Shown here: positions 9,509 to 17,594 of the stretch, piece after piece | Layout: every line of letters starts with the position of its first letter | How positions within the stretch are numbered: position 1 is the stretch's first letter | Source of the DNA: JAPOVO01 sp026708165 | GTDB taxonomy: Bacteria; Chloroflexota; UBA11872; VXNJ01 | DNA length: 64,000 nt | Assembly: GCA_965208775.1 (NCBI GenBank) | Contig: OZ242360.1 | Span: forward strand, 496,001-560,000 | Direction of reading: 5' to 3' | The notes under the pieces: model-generated | What the model was told of the DNA's origin: nothing | What the model saw: only the letters and a program-made list of their open reading frames with translations | Database searches by the model: none | Position numbers and translations under genes: made by a program

Positions 9509-10864
9509 GTGCAATACTCGGAAACCCCTTCAAGCTCCGGCCGCCACAGGTTTTATATCTGGACATCCGGATGCCAAATGAACAAGGACGATTCGGAGCG
9601 TCTGGCGCGCGACCTGATGTCCGAGGGTCACGCACCGGTCAGCCACCCCGACGGCGCGTCGGTAATAGTCCTGAACGGATGCGCCGTCCGAGACAATTCC
9701 GACCGCAAGGTCTGGGGACGGGTAGGCGCGCTTAAAGCCGAAAAGCGGAAGCGGCCCGACCTTCTCGTCGCGCTCACCGGTTGTACTGCCAACGCCCCGG
9801 AAGCAGAGAAAGCCCCATTTCGCAAGACTCTCGACGTGGTGTTCAATTCCCGCAACAGCTCACCTTTGATCGAACTTCTCGATCAAAGGCCCGGACCCAT
9901 GACAGACGATTGGGAAGCCGTCAATCTCGACGCTCTGCCAGGCTCTGGAGACGTTACCCGTTACGTGACGGTGATATTCGGATGCAACCGGCGCTGCACC
10001 TTTTGCATTGTGCCGTTCCGCAGGGGCCCCGAAGAGAGCCGCAGACCGGACGACATCTTGCGCGAGGTAGAGCGCAAGGTCGGGGAGGGAGCGCGGGAGA
10101 TTACCCTCCTTGGGCAGATCGTTAACAAATACGGGAATGACCTGGAAAGGGAAGCAAGCCTCGCGTCCCTGCTCAGGTTCCTGGACGGCAAGCGCGTAGC
10201 TCCGCGGTTGCGATTTCTGACAGCCCACCCTCGCTACTTCGACGAAGACCTGGCGGTGGCGATGGGCGAGCTTCCGAGCGTTTGCGAAGAGATAAACCTG
10301 CCGATTCAGGCCGGCGACGATCTCGTGCTCAAGCGCATGGGGCGGGGCTACAACGTCGATTTCTTCAGGTCTCGCATCGACATGCTGCGGGCGAACGTTC
10401 CAAACGTGGCAGTATCAACCGACATCATCGTCGGATTCCCCGGTGAGACCCGCGAGCAGTTCGAAAGGACGCTCGACGTTCTCAGGGAGATACGGTTCGA
10501 TGTTGTGCACGTCGCCGCGTTTTCGGCGAGGGTCGGGACCGTGGCTGCGAAGTGGCCCGACGACGTTTCGCCCAAGGAAAAGCTGGACCGTCTCCACGAA
10601 GTGGAAGCGGTTCAGGAAAAGGTCGCGCGCAGCATCAATTCGCGTCTTGTGGGTTCGCGGCAGGAGGTGTTGTTCGAAGAGCTTCGCCCCAGTCCCGTGC
10701 CCGGCGGCAGGCCGCGATGGACCGGACGCACCAGGACCAACAAGCTGGTTTTTTGCGAAGCCGCGACCGACGTTGAAGCCGGCGATATCTGTGACGTGGA
10801 AATAACGGACGCCACGGCTTGGTCGCTCCGAGGTAAAGTCGCGGCGCCGATCTACGCCGCGTGA
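9509..10864 (+). CDS. miaB: tRNA-2-methylthio-N6-dimethylallyladenosine synthase MiaB
   Basis: This radical SAM methylthiotransferase adds a 2-methylthio group to N6-isopentenyl-A37 of tRNAs. 451 residues in the standard order: the UPF0004 domain with Cys ligands of the auxiliary cluster (IWTSGCQMNKDDSE, LNGCAVRDNSD and LTGCTANAPEA), the radical SAM core with FGCNRRCTFCIVPFRRG (CxxxCxxC), a TIM-barrel tail (IQAGDDLVLKRMGRGYN, STDIIVGFPGET), and a C-terminal TRAM domain (RTRTNKLVFCEA). The start is GTG 9509 with no strong Shine-Dalgarno. It is divergent from the small membrane protein. MtaB is an alternative, but the GCQMN motif favours MiaB. Confidence 0.93.
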   Translation: MQYSETPSSSGRHRFYIWTSGCQMNKDDSERLARDLMSEGHAPVSHPDGASVIVLNGCAVRDNSDRKVWGRVGALKAEKRKRPDLLVALTGCTANAPEAEKAPFRKTLDVVFNSRNSSPLIELLDQRPGPMTDDWEAVNLDALPGSGDVTRYVTVIFGCNRRCTFCIVPFRRGPEESRRPDDILREVERKVGEGAREITLLGQIVNKYGNDLEREASLASLLRFLDGKRVAPRLRFLTAHPRYFDEDLAVAMGELPSVCEEINLPIQAGDDLVLKRMGRGYNVDFFRSRIDMLRANVPNVAVSTDIIVGFPGETREQFERTLDVLREIRFDVVHVAAFSARVGTVAAKWPDDVSPKEKLDRLHEVEAVQEKVARSINSRLVGSRQEVLFEELRPSPVPGGRPRWTGRTRTNKLVFCEAATDVEAGDICDVEITDATAWSLRGKVAAPIYAA

Positions 10865-10929
10865 AATCCAGGCTTCGGCCATGTTGCGCGGCCGGATTGA
10901 GAGCCTTCAAATCCTCGAATGTTGATTAG

Positions 10930-12711
10930 GTGAGACCGGACGGCGTCAAGCGGCGAATTGGTAGGAGGCGGGCGCTCGCAATCGGTTTAGCCGCCGGATC
11001 GGGTTTACTGGGAGCCTGCGCCGAGCCGAAACGCGAAGCTCAACCGACACTCAAGCCGTATTGGGAACCGGCCATCCAGACGGCCGCCCGCACCATCGAA
11101 CTCCTTCGTCTCTTCGAGGTGAACAGCCGCGCGCTTGCCGAGCAGTCGTTGACGCCGGAACGATATGCCTTCGCAATCGAGTCGCTATCCGACCAAGTGG
11201 TCGATCTCACTGAAAGAGTGGTCTCACTGACGCCACCCAGGGACGCTGTCGAGATTCATCCGTACCTAGTCGGCGCTGCCGATAGCCTTGTTGACGCGGT
11301 TCACGCCGTGGACAGTTTCGACAGAGATGCGCGGCGCGAGCATCTCGTGGAAGCGATCGCCGCGATCCGCGCGGCGCGAATCAACATTACGAAGTTCACG
11401 GACGCTGTAGGCGGCGGCAAGGCTGCCGAAGGACTCAATGCGCTGCTTTACGATCTCGGTGATTTTGAGATCATCCCCACCGCGCTAAACCGGCACGCCG
11501 TTCTCGTAGGCACATTCGACTCGCGAGCCGAGGTCCGCGCGAAGCTCCGCGGATTCAAGGACGATGCGGAGCCGTCGATCGAGTTTCCGCACTGGGTCGA
11601 AGTGGCGCGGGTGGACCATTTGGAAACCGCGCTGACCGAAGAGGTCATCTGGATTGAACGTAAATTCGAGACCAGGATCGAGCAGGTGGCAGACGTGTCT
11701 TTCCGGCTTCAGGTCCACCGTCCCTCAACTTCGGCATCCTGGAAAGAGCTGATTTGGCTGCAACAGCTCGACTTCGATCCGTCGGCGCTAGCGGCCGCGA
11801 AGGACGGCAGTCTGTTCGCGGCGGCCGACCGCCACGGCCATGTACGCGTAATGTCCGGGCAAGGCGACCACGTCTGGTCCGCCGACGCGGGCATCCCCAC
11901 TTCGTCCGCAGCCATCGCTCCCGGCGGCGCCGGCGTGGCCGTCTTCGGTTTTGACATAGTCCTGCTCGACGACGAGGGCAGACCCGTATGGCAGCGGCCA
12001 TTCCGGCCCGACAACCAACTCATCGAGGAGGCCATACTCACGAGCAACGGATTCGTCATTGTGCGCACCACAAACGCCAGCGGGACCGGTCATGTCTTCG
12101 CCTACTCGCCAAATGGTCCGTTTTGGGGGCCTACGCAGGAGTACATCGGCGCCGCGTCTGTCGACGTTTCATCCGACGCAGGCATCATCGCGGTTGGGTC
12201 TACCAAAGACAGCGTCAGTCAGGTAATCCTAATTCAGCGCGACGGCAATCTCGCGCAGCGTTTCGGCGTGGATGGCGAGATTCGGCGAATAATGCTCACG
12301 CAAGACGCTCGCCATACCGTGGTCCACAGCGCCAATGGTCTAGTCGTCTACGACAACGAGCGCGGTGATTTCTTCGCGGACATCCCGTTTTCGGCAGACT
12401 TCGCGACTATCGGTTCGCGGGACGATACCGTATTCTCAGCCAGTCCTCGCGGCGTCGCCGCGTATTCAATCGCCGGTTCCCGGCTCTGGTTCAACGATGA
12501 GGTAGCTCCCCGATCCTTGACGGCTTCGCACAACTTCGTGTGCGGACTCTCATCGGACACCTCGGTGAGCGTTCTCAGGACCAACGGAGAGTACGTCGGC
12601 GAAGCTACCACGCTCACCTCGATACGGGCCGTCGCCTTGGCGCCGGAAACGGACATCCTGGCAATCGCCAGCGCCGAGCGTAACGTTCTGGCCTGGCAGC
12701 TCCCCGTCTAG
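10930..12711 (+). CDS. Putative lipoprotein with C-terminal beta-propeller (PQQ/WD-like repeats)
   Basis: 593 residues. The N-terminus has RRIGRRRALAIGLAAGSGLL followed by GAC, giving lipobox Cys30; the twin Arg ahead of the hydrophobic stretch suggests Tat export. Residues about 45-260 are helical (TARTIELLRLFEVNSRALAEQ). From about 280 a repetitive beta-rich region starts, with blades such as SLFAAADRHGHVRVMSGQGD and IIAVGSTKDSVSQVILIQRD. These look like the degenerate propeller seen in surface lipoproteins. Start GTG 10930. It converges on the YkgJ-type gene with a 4-bp overlap of stops. No function can be assigned. Confidence 0.7.
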   Translation: MRPDGVKRRIGRRRALAIGLAAGSGLLGACAEPKREAQPTLKPYWEPAIQTAARTIELLRLFEVNSRALAEQSLTPERYAFAIESLSDQVVDLTERVVSLTPPRDAVEIHPYLVGAADSLVDAVHAVDSFDRDARREHLVEAIAAIRAARINITKFTDAVGGGKAAEGLNALLYDLGDFEIIPTALNRHAVLVGTFDSRAEVRAKLRGFKDDAEPSIEFPHWVEVARVDHLETALTEEVIWIERKFETRIEQVADVSFRLQVHRPSTSASWKELIWLQQLDFDPSALAAAKDGSLFAAADRHGHVRVMSGQGDHVWSADAGIPTSSAAIAPGGAGVAVFGFDIVLLDDEGRPVWQRPFRPDNQLIEEAILTSNGFVIVRTTNASGTGHVFAYSPNGPFWGPTQEYIGAASVDVSSDAGIIAVGSTKDSVSQVILIQRDGNLAQRFGVDGEIRRIMLTQDARHTVVHSANGLVVYDNERGDFFADIPFSADFATIGSRDDTVFSASPRGVAAYSIAGSRLWFNDEVAPRSLTASHNFVCGLSSDTSVSVLRTNGEYVGEATTLTSIRAVALAPETDILAIASAERNVLAWQLPV

Positions 12712-13511
12712 GCACCCGGCTGGGGCGACTCCGGGTCGAATGCCTCACCGAAACCCCATTTGGTGTCGAGAACCGGCCAGTCCCGGCTGCCCCACAAGTC
12801 CACTGGGCAATCGGAGATATCTCCTCCGCGGTTGCGATGGCTAAGCACCCAGACGGGCAAGATCGTGAAATAGCTCTTGTCACCGTTCAAGGCATACGAG
12901 GCTTCCTGATACGGGCGATATAGCGGCAGTTCCACGTCGACGCCATTGTCCAAGGCCACGCATATCTTGTCGAGGATAGGCTGGCAGTAGAGCGAGTCGT
13001 CCTCAGTACGCATCATCCTGCCGTAAGAGCGGCACACGAGCGGTCGTACCGGATAGATCGAGCAGCGACCGTCGAAGAGAAACGGACACGTAGTTGACTC
13101 GTTATCAAACATCTCGCCAACCACATCCACGGCTTCCGGGGACTCTAAGTCAACCTCGCCCAGACGCATCCAGCTGGGCAATACCGACTCACCTTCCGTT
13201 AGCAACGCTTCGGCATTGCGAACAACCCGGGCGCGGCCCCCCGCGGTTAGGTTGTCCTGCATCCAGTCCAGGATGAGCCGCCATTCGTCGAACGTGACCA
13301 GCGGCAACTGACTACAGCATTCACTACAGCCCGGGACGCAGTGCACGCAGTCGAACTCACTCTCCACCCGCCCGACTACAAAGTTCGTGAGACTATAGAT
13401 CTCGGCCATGTCCGAAACGCCGCTCAGCGCCTCCAGCGCGGCTTCGTACTCATCGAGGTCTGCGCTCGCGATGCGCCGGCGCAGGGTGGTCAGAGGGTCG
13501 AGCTTCGACAT
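12708..13511 (-). CDS. YkgJ-like zinc/iron cysteine-cluster protein
   Basis: 267 residues, cytoplasmic. Two Cys groups define the family: CVHCVPGCSECCSQLPL near residue 55, and CPFLFDGRCSIYPVRPLVCR near residue 142, with further Cys in DSLYCQPILDKIC and DISDCPVDLW. This is the YkgJ (CxxxCxxCC) metal-binding pattern; members probably bind zinc or an Fe-S cluster, and their function is not established. The extra C-terminal region (YFTILPVWVLSH) is unlike minimal YkgJ proteins. Start ATG 13511. Its stop overlaps the stop of the convergent propeller lipoprotein by 4 bp. Confidence 0.82.
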   Translation of the reverse strand: MSKLDPLTTLRRRIASADLDEYEAALEALSGVSDMAEIYSLTNFVVGRVESEFDCVHCVPGCSECCSQLPLVTFDEWRLILDWMQDNLTAGGRARVVRNAEALLTEGESVLPSWMRLGEVDLESPEAVDVVGEMFDNESTTCPFLFDGRCSIYPVRPLVCRSYGRMMRTEDDSLYCQPILDKICVALDNGVDVELPLYRPYQEASYALNGDKSYFTILPVWVLSHRNRGGDISDCPVDLWGSRDWPVLDTKWGFGEAFDPESPQPGA

Positions 13512-13553
13512 CCGCCCGCGCCGCGCGAATACGATTCGATCGGTGGAATTCGG

Positions 13554-14423
13554 CTAGCTTTCCTTTTCGATATTCCTGGCGATCGCCGCAGAGAACGGTC
13601 GAATCAGCTCGGTAAGCTCCAGCGGAAGTATGAACTTCGTCGATTCGCCGGCGCCAATTTCCTTAAGAGCTTCCATGTACTGCAACGTCAGGGTATTGGA
13701 GTCGATTCGCTGGGCCGCCTCGAAAATGGTTCGAAGCGCCTCGGAATAACCCTCGGCGCGGAGTAGCTGTGACTCGCGGTCGCCCTCCGCGCGCAGGATG
13801 TTCGAGCGTTTGTCACCTTCGGCCACCTCGATCGCGGCGGCGCGCTGCCCCTCGGATTCAGTGACCATGGCCCTGCGGTTCCGCTCGGCGGTCATCTGCC
13901 TGTTCATGGATTCCTGGATGTCGCGCGGAGGGTCGATTTCCCGAATCTCGACTGCCGTCACCTTCACGCCCCAGCGCGCCGTAACTTCGTCGAGCTTAAT
14001 CCGCAATTCCTGGTTCAGCCGCTCTCGCTGAGAGAGGGCTTCATCAAGCGTGGTCTCGCCGATCACCGCTCTCAGCGTGGTCATGGCCATGCCCTGTGCC
14101 GCGCCGGCGAAGTCGGCAACCTCGACCACGCTGGACATCGAATCGAAGACCCGATAGTAAATCAGCAGATCGACCTGGATGTTTACGTTGTCCTTGGTGA
14201 TCGTGTTCTGGCTTCCAATTGGCACGACCTGCTCACGAAGGTCGACCCTCTCGGCCCGCTCGATTATTGGAATAAGCAGCACCAAGCCCGGTCCGCGCAC
14301 TCCGACCGCGCGCCCCAGCCTGAACACGACCAGACGCTCGAATTCACGAACTATCTTGATTGCCGACAGAATGATGAACAGCGCGATAGCAGCCAGAATC
14401 AGGACGACAATTAGCGTTTCCAC
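13554..14423 (-). CDS. SPFH/Band 7 (stomatin/slipin) membrane protein
   Basis: 289 residues. One N-terminal membrane helix (LIVVLILAAIALFIILSAI) precedes the SPFH domain: IVREFERLVVFRLGRAVGVR, GPGLVLLIPIIERAERVDLR, then ITKDNVNIQVDLLIYYRVFD and LRAVIGETTLDEALSQRERL. A coiled-coil tail is rich in Ala/Glu/Arg (QRAAAIEVAEGDKRSNILR). It likely forms oligomeric scaffolds in membrane microdomains. It starts 2 bp after the NfeD stop; this nfeD-stomatin pairing is conserved in many bacteria and archaea, where the NfeD protease cleaves the partner stomatin. Confidence 0.93.
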   Translation of the reverse strand: METLIVVLILAAIALFIILSAIKIVREFERLVVFRLGRAVGVRGPGLVLLIPIIERAERVDLREQVVPIGSQNTITKDNVNIQVDLLIYYRVFDSMSSVVEVADFAGAAQGMAMTTLRAVIGETTLDEALSQRERLNQELRIKLDEVTARWGVKVTAVEIREIDPPRDIQESMNRQMTAERNRRAMVTESEGQRAAAIEVAEGDKRSNILRAEGDRESQLLRAEGYSEALRTIFEAAQRIDSNTLTLQYMEALKEIGAGESTKFILPLELTELIRPFSAAIARNIEKES

Positions 14424-14425
14424 GT

Positions 14426-15820
14426 TTAGCTCTCCTTTCGACCTTTACGATCTTCGGCAGGTCGTTCCCCAGTGCGGCGAACAGAGCCGTCCGTTGCAAC
14501 CGCTTCAACTACAAGCGTAAGCCCTCGACTGCCCAAAACTCTAACCAAACGCCCTTTCGGAACCCGGCCCGATTTTGATTCCGCCGTCCACTCTTCGCTG
14601 TCCACAAGTACCGTGCCCTGAGGTTTCAGAACGCTCTGCGTCTCTCCCACGGCGTCGGGCAAGGGGGTCTGCCTCATTGCCGAAGACGCCCGTCTGGCAA
14701 TCATCCCGGTTCTGGCGAGGATAATCACGACGACCGCAGCAAGGATGGCCACAACCGTCAGGAGAATCCGGCTTACGCGAACTTCAGGCGATGCCGGCCC
14801 CGCGACGTCGGGAGCCTGAAAGAGAAACAATCCACCCAAAACGAGCGCCACTGCCCCTCCTCCTCCAAACACGCCGTTTGAGGGTACGAATGCTTCGAGA
14901 GCGAACAAGGCCAGCGCCAGAACGATCAGTCCGACGCCAGCCCAGTTAACAGGCAAAGAGCCGAAGGCCGTGAAGGCCAGGATCAGCGATATCGCTCCCG
15001 CGACGCCGGGAAAGATAAGTCCCGGACTGAATATCTCGACCGTCAGCGCCAGCCCACCCAGGCTGAACAGCAAGAACGCGATGTTGGGATCGACGAGTAT
15101 GTGCAGGAACGAATCCACCGGATTCATGCCAATTCTGTCGTAGGAGAGTCCCTGGGTCTGCAATGTCGTGGCTCCCGACGGCAACGAAACCTCGCGGCCG
15201 TCGAGGAGTGGGAGCAGCTCGTCAACGTCCGACACAATCAGATCGATTACCCCAAGCTCAAGAGCCTCGGCGGCAGAGATCGAGACGCTCTCTCGAACAG
15301 CACTTTCCGCCCAATCGGCGTTTCGGCCACGCGACTCCGCCAGTCCACGAACGTAAGCGGCGGCGTCATTCGTGACTTTCGATTCGAGCACGTCACTTTG
15401 ACCCGACTGGTCGCCCCCGAGCGACACAGGGCTGGCGGCGCCGATATTGGTGCTGGGAGCCATAGCCGCAACGTGACCGGCCATAGCGATGAAGAGTCCT
15501 GCGGAAGCGGCACGCGCGCCGTCGGGACCTACGAATATGACGACGGGAATCTCGCTAATCAAAATGCGTCTGATCATCTCGCGCATGGCCGTATCGAGAC
15601 CGCCCGGTGTATCCATTTCGATTACCAAGAGCTCGCGGCCATTCCGTTCGGCGGCGTCGATCGCGCGCACCACATAGCGGCTGCTGATCGAGTCGATCAC
15701 GCCGTTCAGCTCAATCACCGCGACAGGCGCCCGGGTTTGAGCCCATACCGCACTAAGTGGCAGCACCAGCATGAGCAAAAGCGGAACGGCAAGACGGAGG
15801 ACTTTCAGGAAAGGCTGCAC
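14426..15820 (-). CDS. NfeD family membrane serine protease (NfeD1b-like)
   Basis: About 464 residues from GTG 15820, chosen because it puts a clean signal peptide (LKVLRLAVPLLLMLVLPLSA) at the N-terminus; the frame extends to TTG 15877. The ClpP-like protease domain has LLVIEMDTPGGLDTAMREMI, the nucleophile Ser in RAASAGLFIAMAGH and a Lys in ESKVTNDAAAYV, the positions of the Ser-Lys dyad in PH1510 of Pyrococcus. Several membrane helices follow (IAFLLFSLGGLALTVEIF, VALVLGGLFLFQA), then a C-terminal NfeD OB-fold (VLKPQGTVLVDSEEWTAES). It is the first gene of a two-gene operon with the stomatin homologue, its probable substrate. Confidence 0.9.
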   Translation of the reverse strand: MQPFLKVLRLAVPLLLMLVLPLSAVWAQTRAPVAVIELNGVIDSISSRYVVRAIDAAERNGRELLVIEMDTPGGLDTAMREMIRRILISEIPVVIFVGPDGARAASAGLFIAMAGHVAAMAPSTNIGAASPVSLGGDQSGQSDVLESKVTNDAAAYVRGLAESRGRNADWAESAVRESVSISAAEALELGVIDLIVSDVDELLPLLDGREVSLPSGATTLQTQGLSYDRIGMNPVDSFLHILVDPNIAFLLFSLGGLALTVEIFSPGLIFPGVAGAISLILAFTAFGSLPVNWAGVGLIVLALALFALEAFVPSNGVFGGGGAVALVLGGLFLFQAPDVAGPASPEVRVSRILLTVVAILAAVVVIILARTGMIARRASSAMRQTPLPDAVGETQSVLKPQGTVLVDSEEWTAESKSGRVPKGRLVRVLGSRGLTLVVEAVATDGSVRRTGERPAEDRKGRKES

Positions 15821-16011
15821 AGGTTCAAGACCCACCGCACGCTCAGGGAGCGCGTCTTCTGCCAAACTACCACCCAATGAGTTTAGACCCAGATTGCACG
15901 GCGGAATCGGCCTGGATTGAGATTGGAGTTTCAGCGCCCGGCGGCAACATTCCTACAATAGTCCGGTGACAGACCAAGAACCAGTTCCTCGACGCGAGGT
16001 GGATTTACGAA

Positions 16012-17199
16012 GTGGAAACTGAAATCAGAACCGTATCCGAGCACATTCACGATGACGTGCTTGACCTGCTCGCTCGCAGCTTTGGCAAAGACGACGACTA
16101 CTTCCGGCGACAGCACGAAGGCGATCCTTCCTATTCACACGATCGGGCTTGGGTGCTTCTCGAGGACGGAAAGATCGTCAGTCACGTCCAGATCTACGAC
16201 AAGGTCATGCGGTATGGCGCCGGCCGCATTCCGTTCGGGGGCATAGCCGACGTGGGCACCGATCCCGAATACCGGCGAAGAGGTCACGCGGCGAAACTGC
16301 TCAGCAACGCCGTCGACTACATGAAGCGAAACGATCTCCCCTTGTCGCTGCTGTACACGGGAACGCCGCCGCTCTACGAGGCGGGGGGCTGGCACAGCGT
16401 GCCGGCTACCGTTTTGGAGGCCGATGTTCCCACCGAGGCCCGGCCCGGACCTCGCGCCTACACCGTAAAACCGTTCGAAGAATCGCAGTTACGTTTGCTC
16501 GCAAGCTACTGGGACCAGGCCATGTCGAATCTGGTCGGCCCGCTTGACCGCAGCGTTGAGTATTTCCAGAAGCAACCAAGCTGGCACGTAGGTTGGGGTG
16601 ACGTGCAGTGGGACGTGATTCACCGAGTCGGCCACCCGGCCGGGTTCGTTCGGACCGCTATAGAAGGCGAGACTCTTGAGTTGCTGGACGTGTGCGGCAC
16701 GAGCGACGAAGTCGTCCAGGTCGCGTGCGCCTGGGCGGTCCGCCGGGCGGTCGAGTCAGGATGCCGGAAGATCGAAGGCCGGGTTTCACCAGGGTCGATT
16801 CTAGTCAGGGAACTCGCCGCCTTCGCCGACATCCGGCTCACCACAAGCGACTCGCAGATGATGAGGCTCAACGACCTGGAGGGAGTCTTGAGGGGGGCGC
16901 TTCCCGAGTTTCATCGCAGGCGTCGGCATAACCCCCTGGCGGACCAGCCCGTGACCCTGGTAGTCGGCAATTCCGCGGTACGTCTCGAGTTTCCGTCTGG
17001 AACGGTTGCGCTGGGACCGCCTGAAGATGGCGATCGAATGATCGAGCTAACGGACAAGCAGTTCCTGCACATGCTGATGGGACTTCCCGGAGCTCAGGAG
17101 CCAATCACCGAGTCCGATCTCAGACCCTCCATCAAATCTCAGCTATTGAACGTATTCCCGCAGACAGGCCACGTGTTCTGGTACGCCGACGCCTTCTGA
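16012..17199 (+). CDS. GNAT-family N-acetyltransferase, Eis-like with SCP2-type C-terminal domain
   Basis: 395 residues, close to the length of the Eis family. The acetyl-CoA site is the GNAT motif ADVGTDPEYRRRGHAAKLL followed by LSLLYTGTPPLYEAGGWHSV. A second degenerate GNAT domain covers roughly residues 150-270, and the end (LVVGNSAVRLEFPSGTVALG through DKQFLHMLMGL) fits the sterol-carrier-like domain of Eis proteins. Eis enzymes acetylate lysines or aminoglycosides; substrate here unknown. GTG 16012 has GAGGTGG about 7-10 nt upstream. It is divergent from nfeD across about 190 bp. Confidence 0.85.
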   Translation: METEIRTVSEHIHDDVLDLLARSFGKDDDYFRRQHEGDPSYSHDRAWVLLEDGKIVSHVQIYDKVMRYGAGRIPFGGIADVGTDPEYRRRGHAAKLLSNAVDYMKRNDLPLSLLYTGTPPLYEAGGWHSVPATVLEADVPTEARPGPRAYTVKPFEESQLRLLASYWDQAMSNLVGPLDRSVEYFQKQPSWHVGWGDVQWDVIHRVGHPAGFVRTAIEGETLELLDVCGTSDEVVQVACAWAVRRAVESGCRKIEGRVSPGSILVRELAAFADIRLTTSDSQMMRLNDLEGVLRGALPEFHRRRRHNPLADQPVTLVVGNSAVRLEFPSGTVALGPPEDGDRMIELTDKQFLHMLMGLPGAQEPITESDLRPSIKSQLLNVFPQTGHVFWYADAF

Positions 17200-17359
17200 G
17201 CCGCTTGGCGTCCATGGCGAGTCCGTTCCTGTTCACGGTCAGTTGTTCGCGGTTGCGATGAGATTTTCGGACGGCTAAACATCTCTCACCCGCCTAACGG
17301 CGGCGGAGGCCTTAGGTCGTTCATTGCAGATCCCGGCGCGTCATACGAGGGGCGTCACC
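17200..17359. other. Intergenic stretch with no recognised gene
   Basis: This 160-nt spacer lies between the acetyltransferase stop and the shikimate-operon promoter. I see no ORF with a plausible ribosome site, no RNA gene and no T-run terminator. The bases around 17289-17310 (CCGCCTAACGGCGG) form a short hairpin without a U-tract. Confidence 0.4.
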
Positions 17360-17389
17360 TTGACCCGCGCTGACAGGGAGACTTATAGT
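17360..17389 (+). promoter_or_regulatory. Sigma-70-type promoter of the shikimate operon leader
   Basis: TTGACC at 17360-17365 and TATAGT at 17384-17389 are separated by 18 nt, a near-consensus housekeeping promoter. The predicted transcription start is about 17396, only a few bases before the ATG (17399) of the leader ORF, so the leader peptide would be read from a leaderless or nearly leaderless RNA. Confidence 0.6.
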
Positions 17390-17398
17390 GGCAGCATC

Positions 17399-17491
17399 AT
17401 GAAGAGCAAGGTTTCGAGCGCGATTCTCATGGGGAGCGCCGCGTATTACACCTTTACCGTGCCGGCTCGGCCGGCGGGGCTGCCTATGTAG
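17399..17491 (+). CDS. Putative aromatic leader peptide (Tyr-Tyr-Thr-Phe)
   Basis: A 30-codon ORF starts at ATG 17399 and stops at TAG 17489. Residues 16-19 are Tyr-Tyr-Thr-Phe, three aromatic residues in four codons just ahead of a set of competing RNA stems and an intrinsic terminator, and the next gene is DAHP synthase. This is the arrangement of amino-acid attenuators such as pheL or trpL, although the aromatic run is shorter. No classical Shine-Dalgarno is seen; the promoter position suggests leaderless initiation. It would act in cis and the peptide itself need not have a function. Confidence 0.6.
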   Translation: MKSKVSSAILMGSAAYYTFTVPARPAGLPM

Positions 17492-17520
17492 CAGTTCCGC
17501 GCACGAGACGAGCCGGCAGC
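17461..17520 (+). promoter_or_regulatory. Candidate attenuator antiterminator segments
   Basis: Bases 17461-17468 (GCCGGCTC) are fully complementary to 17510-17517 (GAGCCGGC), and 17479-17484 (GCTGCC) pair with 17515-17520 (GGCAGC), which takes three bases of the terminator's left arm. A ribosome stalled at the Tyr/Phe codons (17444-17455) would leave 17461-17484 free to make these pairs. A ribosome reaching the stop at 17489 would cover them and allow the terminator. The pairings are seen directly; the regulation is inferred. Confidence 0.5.
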
Positions 17521-17549
17521 AGAGGAATTTCCTCTGCTTTTTTGTTTTT
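17518..17549 (+). terminator. Intrinsic terminator inside the shikimate-operon leader
   Basis: A perfect 9-bp stem (AGCAGAGGA / TCCTCTGCT) with a 3-nt loop is followed at once by a T-rich tract (TTTTTT G TTTTT). It lies 46 bp before the DAHP synthase start and after the leader peptide, so it is placed to act as the attenuator terminator rather than to end the upstream gene. Confidence 0.8.
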
Positions 17550-17594
17550 AGAAGCTGATTTCGGGCGGTCGCCCGGTCTGGAGAATGAGGGCAA

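Noticed and set aside
15101..15880. Plus-strand ORF of 259 codons
   Set aside because: Antisense to nfeD, which has the Ser-Lys dyad and membrane helices; the ORF itself has no known motif.
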